From Phanerodontia chrysosporium (lineage: Eukaryota > Basidiomycota > Agaricomycetes > Polyporales > Phanerochaetaceae): a DNA stretch of 64,000 nt. Of the stretch, positions 11,262 to 22,490 are shown one piece after another. Where the stretch lies: assembly GCA_001910725.1 (NCBI GenBank), contig MJGA01000002.1, positions 2,294,001-2,358,000 on the forward strand, given 5' to 3'. Every line of letters starts with the position of its first letter. The stretch's first letter is position 1. The position numbers were made by a program, and so were the translations under genes. The notes beneath the pieces were generated by a model, which saw only the letters and a program-made list of their open reading frames with translations, was not told where the DNA came from and ran no database searches.

Positions 11262-12136
11262 TCAGCCGCAGCAGCACTGCGTGCACCCATGGCAACGCAC
11301 CGATGACGCATCCGTCGGACCTACACGCACACACCGCAAGTTGGGGTACGTTACCATGAGAGACGAGCCAGTGCGGATGGCGCGGACCTCGTCGAACTGG
11401 ATGCAGAGTGAGCACGTGTTGTAGTGGTGCAGGACAGAGAGTGCGCACCGAGGTCCCGTCCGGGAGTGGAATAATCTGGCTGTACTGCTTCTCTTTTCGC
11501 TCTCGGACGAGTGCGTCATCCTCGCGCTTTTCGGTAATCTTTACTCGGCGCCACGCCACGATAATCTTGTTGCCCTTGAAGCTGACGTGCATGTCCTGCT
11601 TGCCCACATCGGTCATATCAAATGTCGCCACGATCTACGTCTGCTGTCAGTGCGATGAGAGGCAGAGCGAAAACTGTGGCGTACCAGCCTGCCGTCAGGC
11701 GACAACCCAAAATCCGCACTGGCCCACAGTCAGCTTCACATGTCCGAATATCACACCGCGATGGAGCGCACCTGTTCTTGCGTCGCAGCCGTGGGGGCGG
11801 AGGCGGTGTAAGCGTCGGCGCACGTTCGATGGTCAGCGCACCCTCAAGCGACTCGACCTTGCTCGGCATCGCCGCGAGGACCTTCGCCTTGCGCTCGCGC
11901 ACCTGCGCCCAGAGCGCGCCGAGGGCCTTCTCGTCGTCCTCGTCCGCAGCTTCGGGCGGAATCTCGGGGATGTCGGCGAGCGAGAGGTCGACGTGGTGCA
12001 GCGTCGGCGAGGGCGTCGCTGTCGAGCCGCCCGCAACGGACTCGCGCGGCGCGAACGCGCGCTCGATGAGCTGGTCGTAGGCGGCCCAGCTCTCGCGGAC
12101 GGGCCTGCTCGTCCTCTGCGGCGTCGTGGGCTGCAT
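11262..12136 (-). CDS. Small heat-shock protein (HSP20 / alpha-crystallin domain)
   Basis: Exon 1 starts at 12136 and encodes a Pro/Glu-rich N-terminal arm ending LRRKN. A 53 bp intron, a short exon reading SADFGLSPDGRL, a 50 bp intron and the alpha-crystallin core follow: IVATFDMTDVGKQDMHVSF, KGNKIIVAWRR, then EKQYSQIIPLPDGTS. After a 52 bp intron comes FDEVRAIRTGSSLMVTYPN, the last beta strands. These are the strand pattern and the L-x-V/T-Y-P ending of fungal HSP20 proteins, which act as ATP-independent chaperones. The extreme C-terminus is uncertain: direct reading gives a Cys-rich tail to TGA at 11262, which may be intron read-through. A TATA box upstream suits an inducible gene; no clear heat-shock element was found. 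Confidence 0.75.
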
Positions 12137-12207
12137 CGCGGTGTCTCTCGGAAGGGTGCTGGAGCGTCTAGATGGGTGTGCGAACGGCTATCTGTCCCAG
12201 GGCCTTG

Positions 12208-12215
12208 TTTTTATA
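12208..12215 (-). promoter_or_regulatory. TATA box of the HSP20 gene
   Basis: The minus strand reads TATAAAAA about 72 bp upstream of the ATG at 12136. Confidence 0.55.
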
Positions 12216-12614
12216 CGCGATCGCCATTGTTGTCTGCCTGCTGGCAGCGGCATGGCACAAGCATGCTCTGCCCCGCTGATGGACGCGTCGATGTGGATGC
12301 CGGAGGCGGGTGAGTTGGGTCCGTCGCGCGATGGCTCCAGTCCGACGACGAGATGCTGCAAAGTAAGACAAGAATAAAGTTGCTTGGCAGGGTGCAGTGC
12401 GTGAAGGGGCGACGGTTTCCAGCGTGGGACACGATGCGCGTGGGGGACCACGTGCCTGGCAGCGGATCAAAGCGACGGAACGACCTGGTCAGACGAGTGT
12501 CCTCACGGCTTTCATGATTTTCTGGCATTACAAACCGTCTATGTATTATACACCTATGTTACATCCATCCAAAATACAATCCACTCGTCACAGTCGTTAA
12601 CGTCATGCCTTCCT
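12216..12614. other. Intergenic, HSP20 upstream region
   Basis: About 400 bp between the HSP20 core promoter and the stop codon of the transporter gene. No coding structure or repeated GAA/TTC heat-shock pentamers were convincingly seen. Confidence 0.35.
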
Positions 12615-14667
12615 CTACAGCACGTAACGGAAGTCTCGGTTCTCAATGTCCGTCAGGTCGAGGAATTCCTACACAAACACTCAGTAAACATGCTTGCAGG
12701 CCCTTACACAGTGATACGCACCTTGGACACCTTCTTCTCGATCTTCTCCCCGTCGGGAGTGATGACCTCGATGTAGACGTCGTCGTACGTGTCGTCGACG
12801 GGCTCCGCGTCGCGGCGGCGGTTCTCGCGCCAGAGGAGCCAGCGCAAGAAGAGCATGAGTGCTGGCAGATCACGTAGCAGATGCCGATGATCGTCCACGG
12901 GACATGGTTCCGCGGCTGGTACTTGGCCTGCCACATGAACGGCGCGGCGGCGTTGCCGACGCAGTACGCGATGAGCATGATCGCGTTCACCGTCACGCGC
13001 TTCGTATGCCCCGCGGTCACGCTCGAGAGCCACGAGAGCGCGAGCACGAAGCCCGTCGTGCCGACGCCGGTTGTCCACTGCCCGAAGAGCAGCCCGACCT
13101 TGTTCGACCACGGCAGGAGGTTGATGAGCAACACGCCGACGATGTTCGGCAGGAACCATGCCGCGCCGACATACGCCCGTGCGTCCTTGAACTTCGCCGC
13201 GACGGTCACGCCGACAAAGATCGTGACAATCTCGATGAGGCCGTCAACACACCCAGCAGCGTCGTCTGCAGCGGCGTGAAGCCGAACGACGCGACGATGA
13301 TCTGCCGCTGGTTCGTCAGACTGTTGGGGATGTTGTCGATCGCGCTGAAGAGCGCAAAGAGCCACGTCTTCGGGTCACACAGCGCCTCACGGAACCTGGC
13401 GATCAGGGTGGTTAGTTGGCTGACAGAAGGGTGAAGTTGTGGAGACCAACTGCTCGATCTTAAAATGCTTGTTCTCGACACCAGTCTGGTTCGACTTGAT
13501 GCGCTGAACGGCTTTTGCACGCTCGTCTGGAGTCAGGAACCAGGCGTTTGTGGGAGAATCGGGGAAGAGGAACCAGTATGCGATCGCGTTGCAAAGTGTA
13601 ATGGCACCGGTGATGACCATAAGCCTGGTCCAGGGTTAGACAATGCAATAGGGAATGAAGAGACTACAAACCATTGCCATGGCTCAAACTTGGGCGTGTT
13701 GATGTGCAAAGCACCAAAACTGATGAAGCCAGAGATGATTTGAGCTGGAGAGTACCGATGAGTCTTCAACCGAGACATTTATCACTCGTGAGAAGCGCAC
13801 CAGTGCCATTCATTAAGACTAACCAGTGCATTAGTCAAGCAATCAACTACAAGAAACGGGAGCACTTACACCAGTAGCCCACACGCAGAGTCTGTTCCGT
13901 GCGGGTATAAAACATGGAACTGACAATCATGAAGCCTGCCGTGATGGAACCTTCACACATGCCTAAGATGAGGCGGACGACGAAGAGTCCCGCAAAGTTG
14001 GTACACGCCGCATGACAGGCCAGAGCAACAGCCCACACGAAGATGTTGATACTTTCGAGAGCGTGAGTTGAAGTCATCTGATGTAAGCTGTGAATCACTG
14101 TACCTCATCCATTTTCCGACAGGGAACTTCTGGAGCGCCAAGTTCTGAGGATACTCAAAGACGAGGTAGCTCAAGTAGAAGATCGTGCCGAGCCAGTTGT
14201 ACCTGGTGTTGACCTGTCAGCGGCCGGGCGCGCTGAATGCAAGACGCCTACGCACTGATTAGTCGTCAAATGGGTTGCTTGTCTGTGACGACAGTCAGTG
14301 ATAGTGTTTCAGTAAACCGCGCGAGCGAAGCGCACCTGATACCCAGGATCGCGGAGCTGCCGAGCGTGGTCTTGTCCATGAACTGGACCCAGTACAACAC
14401 TGCAATTGCGAATGAGCAATGGACACAAATCAAAATGCCGTGAGACGTACTGCACATCATTGGCATGATGTGCCAGTCGATCTTTCGCCGGATGCGTGCG
14501 GCCTCGGCGGGGTCGAGCTCGATGTCCTGGCCTGCGACCAGCTGAGCCGCGGTATCCACCTGGTCGTTCGTGAAGGCGACATGGTGCGACGGGAGCTCGG
14601 CGACTGCCACGCCCACATTCTTGATGTCAGTCTTCTCGTCGTACGACTCAGATTCCCGTGTGCTCAT
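12615..14667 (-). CDS. MFS transporter, allantoate/nicotinate permease (Dal5/Tna1) type
   Basis: A twelve-helix MFS carrier in at least eight exons. The start at 14667 (MSTRESESYDEKTD) is preferred because a TATA element ending at 14802 places transcription start near an upstream in-frame ATG (14778). Diagnostic pieces in order: YWVQFMDKTTLGSSAILGI, YNWLGTIFYLSYLVFEYPQN, FPVGKWM, FAGLFVVRLILGMCEGSITAGF, SFGALHI, WFLFPDSPTNAWFLTPDER, and the C-terminal EFLDLTDIENRDFRYVL after a last intron. This family takes up small anions such as allantoate, nicotinate or pantothenate at the plasma membrane; the substrate here is unknown. Two single-base losses are needed, at the GGG run 13252-13254 and at 12864-12865. 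No signature residue is lost. Confidence 0.82.
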
Positions 14668-14801
14668 TTCTGCAGTCTCGGGCGCGAGCGGAGCGTAGCC
14701 TCGCCAGCGACGGTAGAAGGAGAGGGTGAGCAGCGAGCAGACTGGGGCACGACGGCGGTGCCTGGTAGTCCTCTGCATCTCCGATCCGCGAGCAGTGGGG
14801 C

Positions 14802-14809
14802 TTATATAG
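14802..14809 (-). promoter_or_regulatory. TATA box of the permease gene
   Basis: The minus strand reads CTATATAA, 135 bp upstream of the chosen ATG and about 25 bp from the earlier in-frame ATG. This is why the downstream ATG was selected. Confidence 0.5.
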
Positions 14810-15616
14810 GGTGGAAGGCCGGGTTCCGAGGGGGGCGTCTGCGATGGAGAAGATGGAAGACGGTAGTTCCAGAAGTGCCAGTGGCGTCGCGATAAGGCGT
14901 GTCCCGGGGACCGGAATGTCTGGGCAAGTCACTAGGGACGAAGGTACAGCCGTCAGGCCTTGTCTGCGGCTTTCGAATGGAGAGTTATCTCTGGGCTAAA
15001 CGGTCGAGCTGGGGTATCACCACATGCGCTAGGGCACGATAACAGCTGGGAGTGATAGAGAAAGATCAGGATTGCGAAAGGGGCTCGAAAAGTCTGCTGC
15101 TCACGTATTGGCTGGAGCTGGCGGCCGAGGCAGATGACCGTCAGAACGGGCCTTGGACACTCACGCTGCTGAGAAGCTGATGGAGACGACTGCCTCGCGT
15201 GTAGCACCGGCGCTCAGCTAGTGCGGAGGGCAAGGAGCCTGCAAGATGACGCCAGCAAGAACTGAGCCGGCGAAAGCAGGTGCAATCAGAGCGCAAGGCC
15301 AGCGACGAGTCTCGTGCTTTGTGCTAGTGTTCTACAGGACAGGAAGATGGGGCCTCAGTGATTTGCGTTCTTGAGCGATGGAAAGCGTCCGGAACTTGCC
15401 AGGGTGCAGATCTCTACTTGGTTTGTGATGTCGCAGGGACAGCCAGGTTATCATTCGCGAGTGTATGAGGGCCAGTCGGTTTCCCGCAAATAGTGGAAAG
15501 CACACTGGGCGCGATGAAACCCGGAGTACGGGCGCTCTACTCCGGAAGCGGTCACGTGGCACGCCGCGAACGCGTCTTTCGTGGTGTTGCCGAACTTGGT
15601 CCTCGTCTCTTCCGCC
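14810..15616. promoter_or_regulatory. Divergent upstream region, permease / helicase
   Basis: About 800 bp between two divergent genes. No coding exon is supported. The 60 bp before the helicase ATG are C/T-rich. Confidence 0.4.
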
Positions 15617-18600
15617 ATGCCGCCTGCTCATCTCGACGGGCTCAACGACGCTCAACTGAGAGGTGGGCATGGCCTCCAAATATTACGAGATATAGCTCAA
15701 TTCTTGCAGCCGTCCAGCACCCACCCAATGTTCCCCTTCAAATCCTCGCAGGCCCCGGCAGCGGCAAGACAAAGGTCCTCACCTCCCGCATCGTTCACCT
15801 TATCACAGAACATGCCATCTCTCCCTCAAACATATGTGCTGTAACTTTTACCAACAAGGCCGCCCTAGAAATGCGTACGCGCCTTGGGAGGATGCTCACG
15901 AAGGAGCAGGTGCGACAGATCAAAATGGGGACGTTCCACGCACTATGTGCGCAGTTTTTGCGCAAGTATGCAGCTCTTGTGGGGATTAATGGCAACTTTA
16001 CGGTTTGTGACGCGGACGAGAGGTGCGCATATACAGTCTTACCTTGATATATGCTGAACACCTCGGCAGCAAGAAGATCCTGGGTAAGATGCTCAAGGAG
16101 CCGGACTTGAAGGATTTCCTCAAGAAGTGCTCTATTACACTTAGCGAAGGCACAGTTAGCTCCCGCATCTCACAAGCCAAGGCCAAGGGCTTTACCCCTC
16201 ACGACTTGCTCGATGCCTTCTATACTGCATCACATGCATCGTCTAAAGGCAAGGCGAAAGCCAAGTCCTTTTCTGCCCTCACTGCCGAACACTTGGAACA
16301 TGAACTCAGATCGTGCAACACCAAGGAGACCATCGACTTTGTAGTCGCAAATCTCTATGGCCAGTACGAACAGACCCTGCGAGAACACAACGCTCTCGAC
16401 TTCGACGACCTGCTCGTGTATGGGGTCCGACTCTTCTCAGAGAATCCACAAACCGTGCGCTGGTGTATCCATGTTCTTGTGGACGAATTGTAGGTCGCTC
16501 GCGCTGGCTGCACAAATCGGAGGCTCACAGAGTCACAGTCAGGACACCAACAATGTCCAGTATGAACTCATGCGTAGCCTTGCCGTGGCCAATCGTTGCG
16601 TCACTATTGTTGGCGATCCCGATCAGTCCAGTATGCCTTCAGTCTTTGCTCACCTTGAAGGGACAGCGAGTTGACTATATGCGCAGTCTACGGCTGGCGT
16701 TCTGCTGAGGTCGAGAATCTTGCTAAAATGCGCCGCGGTACGCCCACTATATCATTCCCAACGCATATATGCAGGCTTCTAAGCACTTCTCATCTTTATT
16801 ACCAGATTTCTCCGCGACTAAGCAGATATTTCTCGAAGAGAACTATCGTTCAACTGCCTCTATTCTCGCTGTAAGTATGGCAATCGTGGCACAAGGTACG
16901 TAACTTCTGCCATATACACGTGAAACATGCTCACTCGGGAACATGTGGATAGACAAATCTCGTATACAGAAGACACTACATGCAACACATCCACAAGGCC
17001 CCCAGCCGACGCTACACTGTTTTCCTTCCGACCAAATTGAGGCTAGTGCAATTGCACATGAAGTGAAACGTGTGGTCGCTCATATGGGAGGTGCCCTCGG
17101 ATACGACGACTTTGCTATTCTGCGTGAGTGTCATGATACAGATGCCCTAAAATATGTCTCTAACACGTTCACAGTGCGCTACAACTCGCTCTCCCGCGTC
17201 TTCGAGGGCGCCTTCCGCAAAGAGGGCGTGCCGACGCGCATCCTGGGCGGACAGCGCTTCTTCGAGCGCGCGGAGGTCAAGGACGTGCTCGCGTACCTGC
17301 AGCTCGTCGATAACCCCGCATTCGCCCCTGCGTTCGCGCGCGTGGTGAACGTGCCTGCACGGGGTATCGGCGCGAAGACCGTCACGGAGCTGCTCGCCGT
17401 CGCCGCGCGGCGCGGCTGGGCGCCGCTCGCGCTGCTCGAGCGCATCTACGAGGGCCGCGTCCCCGACACGAAGCCCCCGATCAGGCGCAAGGCGGCGGAC
17501 TTTGTGCAGGTCGTGAGAGACTTGCGGAAGCTCGCGCTAAAGGTGCGTTATGCCGGTGCGTTTGTGGTCATTGGACTTCGCTCAGAGCTGGGTGGCAGGG
17601 CGCGTCCCCCGCAAGCCTCATCCGCCGGCTCCTCACCCTCGTGCGGTACCAGGAGCATCTTCAAAAGACACAAGAGGATGCGGACAGCCGGTGGCAGAAC
17701 GTGCAGGAGCTTATCAACTTTGCGAGCGAGATGGAGAGCGAGCTCGGCGCGCAGAGCTTCGACATTGGCGAGGACGACGGACTGACTTTGGAAGACGAAG
17801 ATGGCTGGAATGACCACGAGGAGGAAGAGTACGACGAGGAGGAACTTGACGACCTCGGCTTTGCTGAGGTGAAGCCTAAAGACAACAAGAACGCAAAGAC
17901 GTCAAAGGAAAGTACGGACGCGATAGCGTGAGTAGCTGTGACCGTCCTCGGAGTGTCCCATTGCTGAGAGAATACCAGGGACACGCCTCTCCGTGCGTTC
18001 CTACAAGCGTCAATGCTCTCCACAGACACTGGTCAGTCAGAAGATGATAAGGATAAGCAGGTGTGCGCTAGTGTCAATGTTCACTCCTAAATGTTGATAG
18101 AGTGTTCTCCGCAGAAGGTCACTATCACAACCTGCCATGCTGCCAAGGGACTCGAGTGGCCTGTTGTGTTTATCCCGGTCGGTGCGTCCTGCGTCTAATA
18201 GGGATGAGTGGGCGCGTTTCTGACGACGCCGCGCGCAGTGGAAGAGGGCGTGTTTCCATCTGCACGGGCGGAAGACCCGGAAGAAGAGCGGTACGTCTGT
18301 TCATCTTTATCTTGACGTCTTAATACTGACTTTCGACAACAAAGCCGCCTACTCTATGTCGCGTGCACACGCGCTCAGGCCTTCTATACCTCACACACGC
18401 CTCTTCGCGCATGATGGCGGGCGAGACTATTTCGAAGCGACTTTCCGATTTTGTCAGCGTACTCCCAGGCGTTCCCGCCTGCGCCGGGCACTGCGGACCC
18501 CAGCGCACTCTTCTCTAGCAGCCCGCCAGAACTGTCCTCGGCGCAGTGCACGACGCTTGCGAAGGTACTGCACCGCGCGCCACCGAGCAGCGAAGAGGCG

Positions 18601-19325
18601 CGGAAGAGGATAGCGGAGCTCGAACGCGCGGGCAAGGCTTCGCTCTGGACCGCTGTACAAGAGCCTAGCAGCAGCGGCTTCTCATCTGCGGCGTTTTGGG
18701 GCAGGGCGCCGTCCGCGCAGCACGCGTACGAGCCGGAGCCCTACTTCCCACAGGACGCTCCGCCGATGTTCGTCTCCGCGAAAGCCGTGCCGTTCAAGGC
18801 CCCTCTCGTGCGGCACACGCGCCCGCGCGCCCGCTTTCGCCGTCGAAGGAGCTCAACACGACGTCTCGGCCTGCGGCAGCACCGCTCGGTGGACGCAAAG
18901 CCGGAGAAGCCACGTTCGGAGAACGCGCCGAAGGCGAAGGGCAAGACGAAGGTGAAGGAGGCCCCGGGACCGAGGCAGGCGTCCATCGAGGCGTTCGTGC
19001 AGCGCAGGGACGCGCTCGACGTGGCGCCGCGCACCGTCGCGGGTGTCGTCGTGTCCACGGCGCGCTCTGTGCGCAAGGCCCTTCTGTCGCGCCTGCTCTC
19101 GCGCGGCATGTGCTGTCCGCGGCCCCGCCGAAGCCCGCGCCGCCTGCCGCGCTACCTTCGTCTGGCTCCAGCAGCCCCGACGCGCGTGTTGTCCCAGCCA
19201 AGACGCCACCGGCGCCGCAGCCCGAGCAGCCTGCGAGGCTTGCGGGAGGGAAGCGGCAGTTAGGAATGGGGCGGACGGTGAGCGGATATCCAAACAAGAA
19301 GTTCAAGGCTCCGAGCAGAGTCTAA
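15617..19325 (+). CDS. SRS2: SRS2-like UvrD-family DNA helicase
   Basis: A 3'-5' superfamily 1A helicase with many short introns. Motifs in order: Q-like LNDAQLRAVQHPP, Walker A AGPGSGKTKVL, motif Ia AVTFTNKAALEM, motif Ib TFHALCAQFLR, motif II VDEFQDTNN, motif III VGDPDQS-IYGWRSAE, motif IV IFLEENYRSTASIL, motif V CHAAKGLEWPVVF and motif VI LLYVACTRAQ. The C-terminus has KRQLGMGRTVSGYPNKKFK, shared with fungal Srs2-like proteins, which dismantle Rad51 filaments and limit recombination at forks. An acidic insert (17760-17930) precedes the final motor block. The motor is intact up to motif VI. A base is missing in GCC/TTC at 18380-18381, and the C-terminal third needs several further corrections (about 18455, 18820, 18890, 19110). 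Confidence 0.85.
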
Positions 19326-19737
19326 GCTGACATATACCTGGGCGTGTGTGATATCCTTGTTGCTGTATGATACCTGTCATTTTGTAAGATTTATTGTAGC
19401 GTTAACCTCTCATGAACCTTTGAGTGACAGCTACTACGGACCTCAGGACTACGTGGCCGTGGTGGCACATCTTGTAGTTGGGCTACAGGACCACTGAGAC
19501 ATCACGAGGGATGCGACTGATCAACAGGGACAGACCTGGAAGCTTGAACTTGAGACCTGTGGCATCTCCTACACGAGTCATTGCGGATGAGCACACCGAG
19601 CCAGTTTGCGATGAAGATGCAAATACATTCCGAAAAGATATCCAGATATAATAATACACTACTGTACGAGAGGGGTGTAAGGAAAGTGGTCATCAAAGCA
19701 TATGCAGGTCGTGCCATGATCGTGTCTCACGAGGACC
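19326..19737. other. Convergent 3' region, helicase / sugar transporter
   Basis: 412 bp between the helicase stop and the transporter stop on the opposite strand. No coding structure; presumably two 3' UTRs. Confidence 0.45.
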
Positions 19738-21719
19738 TTACACCTTCTCCTCCTTCTCGTAGCTGTCGACCTCGCGCCTTTCGTGCGAATCCTCGTCGTA
19801 CGCGGAGAGGCCGATGGCCCTGTTGATCTCGGCCTGGCGCTGCATGTCGGCGGCGGCGAGACCGACGCTGCCGAAGACCTCGTCCATCTCCTCGAGGGTG
19901 AGCCCTTGGTCTCGGGCACGAGGAACAGGATGAACAGGCCACCCACGAACGAGAACGAGCCGAAGAAGACAAAGGTGCCGAAGCCGAGCTTCTTGATCAT
20001 CGTCGGCGTGACTTGGCCGACGATGAAGTTGTTCATCCAGTTCGAGGACGCAGAGATGGAGACACCCTTGCCACGGATCGAGAGCGGCCAGATCTCCGCA
20101 ACGAGAATCCAGGCGCACGGGCCCCAACTGTAGCCGAAGGCTGCGCAAAAGCGGATGGTGAGTCATAGAGCGGAAGGCGCGAGCGTGTGTGAAACTTACC
20201 AATCGCGAAGATCCAGACAAACGCACACGCGACCCAGCCTGCGCTGGTGTGCGACTCCCATGAGTTGTGGTACAGGCCCGTGAGAACCGCCACGATCAGG
20301 TGGCAGGCCGCCATGATGAAGGCACCGGATACGAGGATAGGCTTGCGGCCGATGTTGTCGACCCAGATAACGGCGGGGATGGTGGCAACGAACATGGCGA
20401 TTCCGACAACACCAGTCGCGAGCAAAGAGTTCGCGTTTCCGGTGAGGCCGAGGTCCTTGAAAATGGTCGGTGCGTAGTAGAGGATGGCGTTGACACCGGT
20501 CCATTGCTGGAAGAACATGGTCAAGGTGCCCACCGCGGTACGGAACAGCAGGGTGCGTGTGGTGAGGAGACTGAGGTAGTCGTAGAAGGCGAGCTTAAAG
20601 TTCGACCAGAACGAGCCGTCTTGCCACTGAGGATACTTGATAGCCTGGGTCTCCTTCTCGAACAAGTGTTGACCCTTGATTTCCCTGGTGGTTGTGTCAG
20701 CGTCACATCTCGTAACAGCGGCAAGACAACGTACAAGAATTCGATCTGGACCATCTCTGAGTTTGGTGGGAGACCGCGAGCACTACTGAGCACCGCGAGA
20801 GCCTCGTCTTCACGACCGACATTCACGAGCCAACGCGGGGAGAATGGCATGAAGATAATACCGACACCGAGGATGATCGCAGGGACGAGTTGCAAGGCCA
20901 GGGGGATGCGCCATGCAGCCTGGCTTTGGGTTTTGCCGGTGCCGCCAATGAAGTTGGTGCCGTAGTCGATCCAGAAAGAAATCATGATGCCGAAGGTAAT
21001 GGCCAACTGTTGCAGGGCGACCAGACTTCCACGGACTTCGGGTGGAGCGAGCTCAGCGCTGCACAACATGTGTTAGTTCGCCATGTGAAGGGGTGTAGCA
21101 AGTGACGTACTTGTAGAGAGGCACGGCCATACTGAGGGAACCGACACCCAGACCAGTCACCAGACGCCCAGCGAAAATAGACGATGAGTGGAATGCGGCC
21201 GTCTGAACGATGACACCGATGCAGAAAACGCAGACGGCTGTGCGGAGGGGATGAGTTTGCGTGTAGATTAAGTGGCCTGTGCGACTTACCGAGCACGATG
21301 GTGTATTTTCGTGAGAGCTTATCCGCGAGGTAACCAGTGCAAAGCGCGCCGAACCATGCACCGAGCTCCAGAACAGACACTAACCAACCCTCGAGGTTTG
21401 TGTCAGAGACAGCCTTTCCCATGCGGTCGTCAAAGTTTCGCATACTGAGTCAAGGTCAGTGCTCGCTCGGCACATCCGAGCACATAGCGAACTCACTTCA
21501 GTACGCCGGAAAAGACACCCTGGTTGTAGCCATAGAGCAAACCACCTAATGAGGCGAAGACGGCGATGCGGAATACCCGTGCATTGTGAAGCAACCCTGC
21601 CTGTGAAACTATGAGTGTCTGCTCTGCTTCAACGTGCATAACAGGGTACTCACCCATCCAGACTTGCCCTGGAGGGTCCTTCGGCGACTAGATCCAACAG
21701 CGACGGGACCGCCTGCCAT
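19738..21719 (-). CDS. MFS sugar transporter (sugar porter family)
   Basis: The start at 21719 gives a basic N-tail (AVGSSRRRTLQGKSGWM), then FASLGGLLYGYNQGVFSGVL as helix 1. Further family marks: LVSVLELGAWFGALCTGYLADKLSRKY, SIFAGRLVTGLGVGSLSMAVPLY, AELAPPEVRGSLVALQQLAITFG, FSPRWLVNVGR, FFQQWTGVNAILYYAPTIF, WVDNIGRKP and LVPETKG-LTLEEMDEVFG. Together these are the hexose/polyol porter signatures (R-G-R loops, PET-KG at helix 12 end). It probably imports a monosaccharide or polyol by proton symport; specificity is not readable. One base is missing from the CCC/GGG run at 19903-19905 between PETKG and LTLEEMDE. A TATA box lies 64 bp upstream. Confidence 0.87.
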
Positions 21720-21782
21720 GGTAGAGAAGTGAGAGGGGGAGATGCGCGAGCGAACGTCAGCCCAATCTCAGTGCCGCCGTCC

Positions 21783-21789
21783 TTTATAA
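21783..21789 (-). promoter_or_regulatory. TATA box of the sugar transporter gene
   Basis: The minus strand reads TATAAAG, 64-70 bp upstream of the ATG at 21719. Confidence 0.55.
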
Positions 21790-22490
21790 GACTCCCTCCG
21801 GCTCTGCGCGGATGATTGTTTTGCGGACGGTCGAACAGGGCCGCTATGCCAGGGGCACCCCACACCGTGCCGCGTTCTGGAGACGCTTAGTTCCCCAGAG
21901 ACCCCCCGGGGAACGTGCCATCTCAGATCTGGAACGACTGATGGATGATTCTGCGCTCTTCGCAACTGTACCCGCGAGCTTGTTGGTGCGGGGCGCGACG
22001 TCATATACTGCACTCCTGCCCTTCGTCTGCAGTCACTTCGTTTCTTGATGCATCTGTGCACCGAGACATGCGTTCTTGGAATCTCAGAAGCACCGTGCTG
22101 CGTCGCTCAAGATATAATCAGCTCGGTCTGTGGAGTACTGACGAACATACTCACCTTGGCTCTCCGGAGTTTCTCCTGTGGGAACTAAGCGTCAAGCCTG
22201 GTCTCCCACCGGCACTGAAGTGAATTTTTCGCGGATGCATTGTTTACACTTCGCGGCGGCTGTTCGTCCTGCGAAGTGTTGCCTGGATAGGACGAGAACC
22301 ATCATGTTAGTGGAGGTCAGCTGCTCTCCTCCGTCAAATTCAGCGGTCCGCGCGCTGCGCCGGCTCCGAGAAATGATGTCCTTCGATCGGCGCTTACTCT
22401 GATCCGCATGCAAGAAATCGCGTCGATTCGAAGATCGAAGGTCGGTGGTACAGCTAGAATACAGATATCCTCCGTGCCTGAAATACAAAA
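21790..22490. other. Intergenic, upstream of sugar transporter
   Basis: 700 bp between the transporter promoter and the metacaspase stop codon. No exon chain supported on either strand. Confidence 0.4.

Noticed and set aside
11262..11360. Cys-rich HSP20 C-terminus (CHGCTQCCCG)
   Set aside because: Not typical of HSP20; probably read-through of a last intron, so no metal-binding role is claimed.
11408..12313. 301-codon plus-strand frame
   Set aside because: Runs opposite the HSP20 exons and introns; no domain, Arg-rich composition.
12859..13434. 191-codon plus-strand frame
   Set aside because: Antisense to transmembrane exons of the permease.
18794..19306. 170-codon minus-strand frame in the helicase tail
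   Set aside because: Ala/Pro/Arg-rich shadow of a GC-rich plus-strand exon ending in a recognisable helicase C-terminus.
9640..21719. Secondary-metabolite cluster (methyltransferase plus two MFS transporters)
   Set aside because: No polyketide, peptide or terpene synthase, and the genes between are a chaperone and a repair helicase.
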